Shown here: positions 5,877-12,894 of the stretch, piece after piece
Layout: each line of letters begins with the position of its first letter
How positions within the stretch are numbered: the stretch's first letter is position 1
Source of the DNA: Clostridiales bacterium UBA1758
GTDB lineage: Bacteria > Bacillota > Clostridia > Oscillospirales > UBA1758
DNA: 14,235 nt
Direction: 5' to 3'
Assembly (NCBI GenBank): GCA_002315595.1
Contig: DCHG01000034.1
Coordinates: 17,853 to 32,087, forward strand
The notes under the pieces: model-generated
Told to the model about the DNA's origin: nothing
Database searches by the model: none
Seen by the model: only the letters and a program-made list of their open reading frames with translations
Made by a program: the position numbers and the translations under genes

Positions 5877-8144
5877 TTATCTGTTGCTGATTTTTTTGTC
5901 CTGAAATTCTTCACTATGCAACACGACTTCCATTACACCGTCATCATCGGGAATAACGAGAAACTGGCAAAGCCCATGGAATGTGTGAATGGTTTCGGTG
6001 ATATCCGGCTGAATTCCGTTCGGATCGCCGTTCCCCGCACCTACGAGTTTTCCGCGGACGACCTCTATGGTGACATCACGATCGGTTTCGGACAGAGGTG
6101 CGATATTGCCGTTTGCGTCGGTGACTGCGACATTGATAATCGAGCAGTCGTAATCGGTCTTGGCCGCGGCATCCACCACATCAAGGCGAATCGGATTGCC
6201 GACGGTACGAACGATGTCGATAACCGTTTTCCCGTCAACTGTTCCCTCGGCTTTCAGTTCGCCGACCTCGTACGGAACCGTCCATTCCGCATAGTTATCA
6301 TTGACCTTTTTTTCGCCGATCAATTTGTCGTTGAGATACAATTGAACACGGTCGAGATTTGTCATGGCGACAACTTTCACGCTTTCGCCCGGTTTGTGAT
6401 TCCAATGCGGGCAAAGATGTAAAACCGGCTCATTCGGCTCGGAATAAAATGATTTCAAGTAATAAAAAGTGTCTTTTTCAAAGCCACAGTTATCATGGAG
6501 CCCCCAATGTGAGAAAACGCTCGGCCATTCAAAGGGTTGCGGCTCACCGCGATATTCAAAGCCGCCCCAAACGAATACACCCGCGACGTGATCCGCCGAA
6601 CGCTCCGCTTTCATGGTATCGGCAAGGTTGTTGCCAAACGGCGCATAATTCAACCCGAACGCATCATACTGTTGCAATTCGGCGTTGTTTTCATAAACAC
6701 CGCGCGTTGCATAGATCGGTCCGTTTTCCGTGCCGACGACGGGATGTCCCGGACGGCGGACGGCATACGCCGGATAATCCTGCAACGAATAATTCATTCC
6801 CGCCACATCAAGGGCGTCGGACGCATTCTTTTCCGTCAGCGTTCCGCCGTTCATTGCCGCCGTGATCGGACGGGAATCGTCACTCTCGCGAAGACGGCGT
6901 ACCAGCCGCTTGGTCACACGGAATCCTCGAATTTCATCCTGCCAAACGTGTTCCTCGTTGAAAAGGCTATATAAGAATACACTCGGGTGATTTCTCGAAA
7001 CGAGCGCAAGTTCGTCAATTTGTTTCAAAACCTCCTCAGATGAACGGAAATGCCGGTTTTCAACCATGACAAGCATTCCCAATTCATCGCAAACATCAAG
7101 CAAGTATTTTGACGGGCAGTTATGCGCACAACGATAGGCATTGCAACCCATCTTTTTCAATTTCTCAATGCGATAGCGAATGATCGATCGGTTCAAGGCG
7201 ATCCCGATTCCGACATGATCCTGATGACAGCAAACGCCGCGTACCTCCGTTTTCACGCCGTTGATGAACATTCCGTGATCCGTCCACCGAATGTCACGGA
7301 AACCGAAGCAAATCGTTTCCGTCTGCTCCTCCTGTCCCGTCCCGATCAGACAGCAGTTCATTCGATACAGGTACGGGCGTTCGGGACTCCAAAGTTCAGG
7401 CGACGAAATCGCGGTTTTTACGCAAATCTTTTCATTAGAAAATGCGTTGATCTCACATTTTCCGTCAATTTTCGCAACAGTTTTCCCGTTTTTATCGGCA
7501 ATCTCGAATTTTGCACTGCATTTCGATTTTGCTTCGCCGGTGTTTTCCACATCCGCGGAAATCTCCACTGTCCAGTTTTTGCCGTCAAAGACGGGCTTTG
7601 CAAAGATTCCGTATCTTGCAAAATGAACTGCGGGGCGGATATGAACGGTGACGGGGCGGTAAATGCCCGCACCCTCATACCACCACCCCTCCCAACGATT
7701 GTTGTCGACGCTGACGGCGATGAGATTTTCGCCCGGAACGATATAGTCGGAAATATCGAAAGCGAATCCTGTGTAGCCGCTTTCGTTTCTTGCGGCAAGC
7801 ACACCGTTGACATAGACAACGCTCTCGCCCATAACACCTTCGAAATCAAGCGTTACGCAGGTATTTTCATCCAATTCCGGAAGGTCGAATTTTTTATAAT
7901 ACCACGCAATTCCACGGGGCTTGAAGCCATTCGAAGGATGATTCCGCGGTTCCGATGCCTGCATGGTGTTCCAGTCATGCGGAATGGTCACGTCGACCCA
8001 CGGATTGGCAAAAAAGCAATCCATGTCGCCAATCTCCTGCCCGGCTTTGGTGGTTTCATAGCAAATATCGTGATTGACGCGTTCCCAACGCTTGATGTCG
8101 CCAAAACAGAATTTCCAACCACGCAGAAGAGAAATATCTTCCAT
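5877..8144 (-). CDS. Glycoside hydrolase family 2 enzyme (beta-galactosidase/glucuronidase-like)
   Basis: A 755-residue exo-glycosidase. Domains in order: N-terminal jelly roll (about 1-170, with VTIPHDWN, GIAWYYKKF, WWYEGAGIYRPV); immunoglobulin-like sandwich (about 175-285); TIM barrel (about 290-565); a DUF4982-like domain opening HLCPHWNHKPGESVKVVAMTN (from 576); and a final Ig-like domain to the end. The acid/base is likely E397 in SLFNEEH, the nucleophile E473 in VGTENGP. The segment VWGGFEYRGEPQPFEWPS with CGFEKD is typical of the DUF4982-bearing GH2 branch. I do not see the NxKG motif that marks beta-glucuronidases, which favours a galactosidase or related specificity, though this is inference. 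No signal peptide, so oligosaccharides would be cut in the cytoplasm. ATG 8144 follows GGAGGAAAAC, a strong ribosome binding site. First gene of a two-gene operon with the amidohydrolase. Confidence 0.92.
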   Translation of the reverse strand: MEDISLLRGWKFCFGDIKRWERVNHDICYETTKAGQEIGDMDCFFANPWVDVTIPHDWNTMQASEPRNHPSNGFKPRGIAWYYKKFDLPELDENTCVTLDFEGVMGESVVYVNGVLAARNESGYTGFAFDISDYIVPGENLIAVSVDNNRWEGWWYEGAGIYRPVTVHIRPAVHFARYGIFAKPVFDGKNWTVEISADVENTGEAKSKCSAKFEIADKNGKTVAKIDGKCEINAFSNEKICVKTAISSPELWSPERPYLYRMNCCLIGTGQEEQTETICFGFRDIRWTDHGMFINGVKTEVRGVCCHQDHVGIGIALNRSIIRYRIEKLKKMGCNAYRCAHNCPSKYLLDVCDELGMLVMVENRHFRSSEEVLKQIDELALVSRNHPSVFLYSLFNEEHVWQDEIRGFRVTKRLVRRLRESDDSRPITAAMNGGTLTEKNASDALDVAGMNYSLQDYPAYAVRRPGHPVVGTENGPIYATRGVYENNAELQQYDAFGLNYAPFGNNLADTMKAERSADHVAGVFVWGGFEYRGEPQPFEWPSVFSHWGLHDNCGFEKDTFYYLKSFYSEPNEPVLHLCPHWNHKPGESVKVVAMTNLDRVQLYLNDKLIGEKKVNDNYAEWTVPYEVGELKAEGTVDGKTVIDIVRTVGNPIRLDVVDAAAKTDYDCSIINVAVTDANGNIAPLSETDRDVTIEVVRGKLVGAGNGDPNGIQPDITETIHTFHGLCQFLVIPDDDGVMEVVLHSEEFQDKKISNR

Positions 8145-8176
8145 GTTTTCCTCCGTTATTTCACGAATTTTACCTG

Positions 8177-8205
8177 ATTATAGCATAATCACGCGATCGT
8201 AGCAA
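8177..8205 (-). promoter_or_regulatory. Sigma-A promoter of the GH2/amidohydrolase operon
   Basis: Minus-strand TTGCTA (8200-8205), 17-bp spacer, TATAAT (8177-8182), about 30 nt before the GH2 start codon. I found no clear operator palindrome between promoter and start. Confidence 0.8.
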
Positions 8206-8207
8206 CC

Positions 8208-8243
8208 TTCCGTCGGGATACTTCATAGCCCTCGTTGACGGAA
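8208..8243 (-). other. Hairpin after the M42 operon, no U-tract
   Basis: TTCCGTC (8208-8214) pairs with GACGGAA (8237-8243), and GGGATA (8215-8220) with TAGCCC (8226-8231), with one mismatch and a five-base bulge. It begins eight bases past the last peptidase stop. No T-run follows on the minus strand, so it may protect the 3' end or terminate poorly and let the murD operon read into the GH2 genes. Confidence 0.4.
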
Positions 8244-8250
8244 ACTGCTC

Positions 8251-9246
8251 TTATTTGATTTCGGTTTCCATGAATTCTCGCAGCATTGCCGCGGTATCCT
8301 CGAGGTCGCTGATCTCACACATTTCGGCGGGCGTGTGCATATAGCGAAGCGGGATGGAGAGCGTGGTGGCATACATTCCGCCGAGAGCGCGTTGCATCTC
8401 CTGCGAATCCGAGCCGCCGATGTTGTGAGCCTCACGCTGAAGCGCAATTCCCTTGCGTTCCGCGGCGGCTTCGAGTAAACGGTTGACCTTCGGCGAAGAA
8501 ATGGTCAATCGGTCCATATACTTGATAGCAGGTCCCTTGCCGAGTTGAATATCACGCGGACCGTCCTTTTTCGCATCCGGCACATCGGAGCAGAAAATGA
8601 CGTCGACGGCAACGCCGTATTCGGCGTCAATCTGTGTTGCGGCAGTCTTTGCCCCGGCACTTGAAACCTCCTCAAGCACGGTAAACGCAAACCAAAGATC
8701 ATTCGGGCAGTTTTTGAGTTCGGAAACCGCCTTGATCAGCGTCACGATACCGAGTCTGTCGTCCATATACGGTCCGACAAGACGGCTTTGACCGAGTTGG
8801 TATAATGGAGAATCGAAGGTCGCATAATCGCCGATGCGCAATTTTTGCTTTACCTCGTCGCCGTCCTTTGCACCGATGTCGATAAAAAGTTTATCGTAGG
8901 TCACCGATCCGGTAAAGGCGTCGTCTTTGCAGACAATGCCGATCGTTCCGTCAAAAAATTGCACCCTTGCGCCGTTCATCGTATCCGGGCGCGGACCACC
9001 GAGGGGTGCAAAGCGGATAAATCCTCCGTCTTCGATATATGTAACCATCAAGCCGACACAGTCGATATGTGCCGCAAACATCACGCGTTTTCCGTTGCCT
9101 TTCTTATGAGCGATGACATTGCCGATCGGATCGATCCGAACCTCATCAACAAAGGGGGCGATCATTTCGGCAACAACCTTCGATCCCGCCTCTTCCTGCC
9201 CTGTCGGGCTGACGACGCCATTGAGTTTTTTCAGCATTTCATACAT
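8251..9246 (-). CDS. M42-family metallo-aminopeptidase, paralogue A
   Basis: A 331-residue cytoplasmic M42 (TET-like/glutamyl aminopeptidase) protein. Two-metal site residues by family alignment: H60 and D62 in AHIDCVG, D162 in MDDRLG, the Glu pair E192-E193 in LEEVSSAG, D215 in AVDV, and H304 in RYMHTP. The usual Glu after the first Asp is Cys (C63), and the common GGTDA motif reads GGSDS (277-281). Known relatives assemble into large tetrahedral particles that trim peptides from the N terminus. ATG 9246 has GGAGG eight bases upstream and overlaps the end of paralogue B by 8 nt. Last gene of the murD operon. It resembles paralogue C more than B (GAKTAA, PDAK, IPLRYMHTP shared). Substrate preference cannot be read from the sequence. 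Confidence 0.9.
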   Translation of the reverse strand: MYEMLKKLNGVVSPTGQEEAGSKVVAEMIAPFVDEVRIDPIGNVIAHKKGNGKRVMFAAHIDCVGLMVTYIEDGGFIRFAPLGGPRPDTMNGARVQFFDGTIGIVCKDDAFTGSVTYDKLFIDIGAKDGDEVKQKLRIGDYATFDSPLYQLGQSRLVGPYMDDRLGIVTLIKAVSELKNCPNDLWFAFTVLEEVSSAGAKTAATQIDAEYGVAVDVIFCSDVPDAKKDGPRDIQLGKGPAIKYMDRLTISSPKVNRLLEAAAERKGIALQREAHNIGGSDSQEMQRALGGMYATTLSIPLRYMHTPAEMCEISDLEDTAAMLREFMETEIK

Positions 9247-10270
9247 TTTTTCTTCCTCCGATTGTTTTCAAAATGGCTTTTGCCAGTTTTTCCATATGAT
9301 AAAAATCTTTCACGCTTGCAACGCATGAAGGTGTATGGCTATACCTAACCGGGCAGGCAAGCCCGATGGTCAGAATTCCGCCGCGTTGTTGGTGGATTCC
9401 GCCTGCGTCCGTTCCGCCTGCTCCCGCAAGTTTGAATTTCCACGGAATGTTTTCGCTTTCGGCGGCTTCGATTGCGGCGTCGACCATGCGGCGTTTGTAT
9501 TTCGTCGTCGAATCATATGCCATAATCAGCGGACCGTTGCCGGGCGTACAACCACGGCGATTATCCGAAACTCCGGGCAAATCATCGGCGCGTGTCGTAT
9601 CAATATTGACCGCAACCTCCGGCTCGATGGAAAACGCGCACACCCTACCTCCGCGCAATCCGATCTCTTCCTGCGCCGTAAACACAAACCACGCATCGTA
9701 TGCCAGTTCGCTTTCGATCATTTTGATCAGAACGGCGACGCCGATACGGTCGTCGATGGCTTTCGCCTTGAACATATCGTTGCCCATCAGATACGCGTCG
9801 GAATCGAATGCAATGAGTTCGCCCTTTTCGACCGTATTTTTCGCTTCGTCGGCGTTTTTTGCACCGATATCGATGTAAAGATCACTGCGTTTCGGTACGC
9901 CCTCACGCTCGGCTTTTCTGGTCAAGTGGATCGGTTTGATGCCGATGACGCCCGGAATTCGTTTATCACCGATCCGAACGCGTTTGCCGATGACTACACG
10001 GCGGTCAACTCCGCCCGCAAAGGCAAATTTGACAAAACCGTCGTCGGTATAACCCGTGACCATTGCGCCGACTTCGTCCATATGCGCCGAATACATCACC
10101 CTCGTTTCAGGGCGATCTTTACCACGCTTGAAAACAAAGAGATTTCCGACGGAATCGGTAAAGATTTCTTCGGCGTATTTTTCCACTCTTTCGCGGATAA
10201 AATCACGGATCCTGCCCTCATCGCCGGGCAATCCGTCCAATTCGCAAAGAGTTTTCATCAATTCAATCAT
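9239..10270 (-). CDS. M42-family metallo-aminopeptidase, paralogue B
   Basis: A 343-residue M42 enzyme with the most canonical site of the three: H63 and D65 in SAHMDEVG, D173 in AIDDRIG, E201-E202 in AQEEIG, D224 in VNIDTTRADD, GGTDAGG (285-291) and H312 in RYSHTP. It differs from its neighbours in having LRGGRVCAF where they have GAKTAA and CPVRYSHTP where they have IPLRYMHTP, suggesting an older split or a different specificity. ATG 10270 overlaps the TGA of paralogue C (4 nt) and has GGGGG seven bases upstream, inside that gene. Such overlaps imply translational coupling and similar expression of all three. Confidence 0.9.
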   Translation of the reverse strand: MIELMKTLCELDGLPGDEGRIRDFIRERVEKYAEEIFTDSVGNLFVFKRGKDRPETRVMYSAHMDEVGAMVTGYTDDGFVKFAFAGGVDRRVVIGKRVRIGDKRIPGVIGIKPIHLTRKAEREGVPKRSDLYIDIGAKNADEAKNTVEKGELIAFDSDAYLMGNDMFKAKAIDDRIGVAVLIKMIESELAYDAWFVFTAQEEIGLRGGRVCAFSIEPEVAVNIDTTRADDLPGVSDNRRGCTPGNGPLIMAYDSTTKYKRRMVDAAIEAAESENIPWKFKLAGAGGTDAGGIHQQRGGILTIGLACPVRYSHTPSCVASVKDFYHMEKLAKAILKTIGGRKNV

Positions 10271-11307
10271 TCCCGTTCCCCCTTTCCGAACTCCTCGGCG
10301 TATGCTGCGAGCAATTTGCCGACATATTCGATATCCGAGATCATCAGGGTTTCAACGGGCGTGTGCATATAACGAAGCGGAATGCTAACGATACCGCACG
10401 GGATGCCTTCATCGACCATTTCAATCGACCACGCATTGGTTCCGGTATTTCCGGGAATCGGCTCGATCTCAAACGGAATATTGTCGCGTTTTGCGATTTC
10501 GCGTAATTTTAGCGAAATTTGACGATTGGCGTTCGCACCAAAGCAGATCGCCGCACCCGAGCCGCAATCAAAGCAATCTTCCTTTGCGTCCGGGGTGGTA
10601 CCGAATGTAACATCCACGGCAATAGCGGCGTCGGGGTGAATTCCCCATGCCGCGGTTTTTGCGCCTGCTCCGCCGGTTTCTTCGAAATTCGAAAACACGA
10701 CGGCGATGTTACAGTCAAGATCCTTTTGCTTTAAAAGTTCCATCGCATACAAAATGGCAGTCACGCAGGAGCGATCGTCCATCGACTTTGCCGATGCAAA
10801 GCCATTGGCAAGTTCGACATATTTTTCACGGTAGACGACAGGAGCACCGATTTTGATCTTTTCACGCACAGTTGATTCATCCATACCGGTGTCTATGTAA
10901 AGGTCTTCCATTTCAAACGCCTTTTCAGGTGAATCCTCGGTCAATGTCGCCGCAGTGAAACTCGTGATGACGCCTGGGTAATCCCCGTCCTCACCCATGA
11001 TGATCACTTCGCGTGCTGGAAGCATCCTCGCATCGACGCCGCCAATCTCGGTAAAACTCAAAAAACCGCCGTCATAACCCGTGACCATCAGCCCGATCTC
11101 GTCAATATGGGCATCGAGCATCAGCGTCGGCGCTCCCTCTTTTTTCGAACGACGGAGGGCACGTACGCTTCCGAGTCGGTCGATCTCCAATTCATCAACA
11201 AGCGGAGCGAGCATTTTTGCGGCGACCGCGGCAGGTCGTTCGACAAATCCCGAAGGTCCCGCTTCGCAGACCAATTCGCGCAAATAGTCGGTAATCATTT
11301 TTTCCAT
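10267..11307 (-). CDS. M42-family metallo-aminopeptidase, paralogue C
   Basis: A 346-residue M42 enzyme, first of three in a row. Site residues: H67 and D69 in AHIDEIG, D177 in SMDDRS, E209-E210 in FEETGGAG, D232 in AVDV, and H315 in RYMHTP. The GGTDA motif is replaced by TGTNAW (288-293), Asn for Asp, which I associate from memory with a clostridial subgroup rather than loss of function. Start ATG 11307 lies six nt after the murD stop; the nearest ribosome binding sequence is GGAG in the murD end, 12 bases away, so translation probably depends on ribosomes leaving murD. A second in-frame ATG lies three codons on, at 11298. Confidence 0.9.
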   Translation of the reverse strand: MEKMITDYLRELVCEAGPSGFVERPAAVAAKMLAPLVDELEIDRLGSVRALRRSKKEGAPTLMLDAHIDEIGLMVTGYDGGFLSFTEIGGVDARMLPAREVIIMGEDGDYPGVITSFTAATLTEDSPEKAFEMEDLYIDTGMDESTVREKIKIGAPVVYREKYVELANGFASAKSMDDRSCVTAILYAMELLKQKDLDCNIAVVFSNFEETGGAGAKTAAWGIHPDAAIAVDVTFGTTPDAKEDCFDCGSGAAICFGANANRQISLKLREIAKRDNIPFEIEPIPGNTGTNAWSIEMVDEGIPCGIVSIPLRYMHTPVETLMISDIEYVGKLLAAYAEEFGKGERE

Positions 11308-11313
11308 TTTTCT

Positions 11314-12687
11314 TTACAACTCCATCACGAGTTTTTTGAAGGTATTTCCGCGATCTTCAAAGTTTTTGAATAGGTCGAATGACGCGCAAGCGGGACTGAG
11401 AAGCACCATATCCCCCGCTACCGCTTTTTTGGATGCGGTCTTGACGGCTTCGGCGAAGGTCGTGCATTTCACGATCGGGGGCGCGTTTTCCACCTTTCCT
11501 ACGGCTTCGGCAATACGATCGGCGGTCGCGCCGACCAAAACAAGCGTCTTGACTCTGCCCGGGAGTTCCTCGGCAAAATTGTCAAACGGAATATGTTTAT
11601 CACTTCCGCCCGCAATCAGAACAATATCCTTTTCGAAAGTGCGAAGTGCCGCAATGGCACGGGACGGACTTGATGCAATCGAATCGTTATAGTAGCGAAC
11701 GCCGTCCTTCACGCGGACGAGTTCTTCACGGTGTTCAACGCCTCCGAAACTACGGGCAATATCGACGATTGTTTCTTTTCCGACCAATCCCTCGGTTGCG
11801 GCAAGTGCCGCCATGTAGTTTTCTACGTTGTGCAATCCGGGCAACAAGATGTCTTTTTTCTCGATGACGACCTCTTTTTTCTCGCCGTCGACTTTGACAA
11901 TGGCTTCCCCGTCAAACCAATATCCGCGTTCGGGACGATTCAGTCTGCCGAACAAAACGGCTCCTTCGCCTGCGTCCGATGCGAACTTTTTCGTCACCTC
12001 GTAATCAAGGTTGAAGACCGCCTTGGCGCCCTTAGCACGGTGTGCGAATATATTACGTTTGGCTTCGATATATTCGTCCATGTTTTTGTGGATATCAAGA
12101 TGATTCGGCGCTAGATTCGTCACAACGGAGATCGTCGGAGACTGCTTCATCGTCATCAACTGGAACGAGGACAACTCCACGACAACGATGTCATCGTCGT
12201 TTATTTCACCTGCACGGTCAAAAAGCGGTGCGCCGATATTTCCGCCGACATGGCAACGGTAGCCCTCACGCTCCACAAGTTTATAGATAAGCGTCGTCGT
12301 TGTGGTCTTTCCGTCGGATCCCGTCACGCCGATGATACGGCATGGACATACGGAAAAGAAGGCTTCCATCTCACTGGTCAGTTCCGCGCCATTTGCAACG
12401 GCTTCGGCAAGTCCCGGTGCATCCGGCCGCTGACTCGGCGTGCGAAAGATAACATCCGCTTCAAGGTGTTCAAGATAATTTTCACCGCAAACGAATGTGA
12501 CGCCGAGTGCTTTCATTTCTTCAGCGCAGTCGAGTTTTTCCTCTTCCCGTTTATCATAGGCGGTGACGGAAACGCCGGCTTTGGCAAGTGTCCGAACAAG
12601 GGGACGGTTGGAAATGCCGAGTCCGATGACCGCGACACGCTTGGATTTCAGCGACTCAATATATGCTTCGAATTTTGCATTTTTCAT
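11314..12687 (-). CDS. murD: UDP-N-acetylmuramoyl-L-alanine:D-glutamate ligase
   Basis: MurD adds D-glutamate to UDP-MurNAc-L-Ala in the cytoplasm, using ATP, in peptidoglycan precursor synthesis. In the 457-residue form a Rossmann-like N-terminal domain (KRVAVIGLGISN) precedes the ATP loop GVTGSDGKTTT (120-130). Then come ELSSFQL, TNLAPNHLDIH, the hinge motif GLHNVEN (284-290), EHREE (318-322), NDSIASSP and the C-terminal ACASFDLFKNFEDRGNTF, all typical of MurD. I chose ATG 12687 (MKNAKFEAY) because it fits the usual N terminus, though no good ribosome binding site precedes it. A TTG at 12708 would add seven residues and has GAGAG seven bases upstream. Normal neighbours in the dcw cluster (mraY, murF, ftsW, murG) are absent; instead three M42 peptidase genes follow, so murD has been relocated. 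Confidence 0.95.
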   Translation of the reverse strand: MKNAKFEAYIESLKSKRVAVIGLGISNRPLVRTLAKAGVSVTAYDKREEEKLDCAEEMKALGVTFVCGENYLEHLEADVIFRTPSQRPDAPGLAEAVANGAELTSEMEAFFSVCPCRIIGVTGSDGKTTTTTLIYKLVEREGYRCHVGGNIGAPLFDRAGEINDDDIVVVELSSFQLMTMKQSPTISVVTNLAPNHLDIHKNMDEYIEAKRNIFAHRAKGAKAVFNLDYEVTKKFASDAGEGAVLFGRLNRPERGYWFDGEAIVKVDGEKKEVVIEKKDILLPGLHNVENYMAALAATEGLVGKETIVDIARSFGGVEHREELVRVKDGVRYYNDSIASSPSRAIAALRTFEKDIVLIAGGSDKHIPFDNFAEELPGRVKTLVLVGATADRIAEAVGKVENAPPIVKCTTFAEAVKTASKKAVAGDMVLLSPACASFDLFKNFEDRGNTFKKLVMEL

Positions 12688-12776
12688 GGTAATCAACACA
12701 TCTTTCAAAAGAAATCTCTCGTACTGCCACCCTCAATTATCCGTGATCGTACGATGGGCATTTTTATATCTTTTAT

Positions 12777-12805
12777 ATCATACCACGAATACGAAAATTT
12801 TACCA
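12777..12805 (-). promoter_or_regulatory. Extended -10 promoter of the murD operon
   Basis: Minus-strand TGG-TATGAT (-10 at 12777-12782) with a weak -35 TGGTAA (12800-12805) at 17 bp. The extended TGn element may make up for the poor -35. The leader would be about 80 nt. Confidence 0.6.
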
Positions 12806-12842
12806 CAAATTTGTTTGCTATTCTTATGTTATATGGTAAAAT
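12797..12842. repeat. 9-bp inverted repeat between divergent murD and rlmD
   Basis: ATTTTACCA (12797-12805) and TGGTAAAAT (12834-12842) are exact reverse complements 28 bp apart. The right arm holds the rlmD -10; the left arm overlaps the weak murD -35. It could be one regulator's paired site or chance similarity of two extended -10 elements. Confidence 0.4.
12815..12842 (+). promoter_or_regulatory. Promoter of the rlmD-like gene
   Basis: TTGCTA (12815-12820), 16-bp spacer, TGG-TAAAAT (-10 at 12837-12842) as an extended element, about 50 bp ahead of ATG 12895, in the AT-rich divergent intergenic region. Confidence 0.6.
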
Positions 12843-12894
12843 ATATCTGTGAAAGAATTTCCGATGCAAATCAAACCTTTTTTCGGAGGAATTC

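Noticed and set aside
7122..8177. Long plus-strand frames opposite GH2 (351 codons) and opposite paralogue B (345 codons, 9335-10372).
   Set aside because: Composition shadows of highly coding minus-strand genes; they lack motifs and translation signals.
8208..8243. Calling the hairpin past the last M42 gene an intrinsic terminator.
   Set aside because: No T-run follows on the minus strand, so it is listed only as a hairpin.
12716..12734. Minus-strand GAGGGTGGCAGTACGAGAG in the murD leader, resembling a T-box AGGGTGGNACCGCG motif.
   Set aside because: The core reads TGGCAGTACG rather than TGGNACCGCG. The leader is only about 80 nt with no room for a specifier stem, and no terminator follows.
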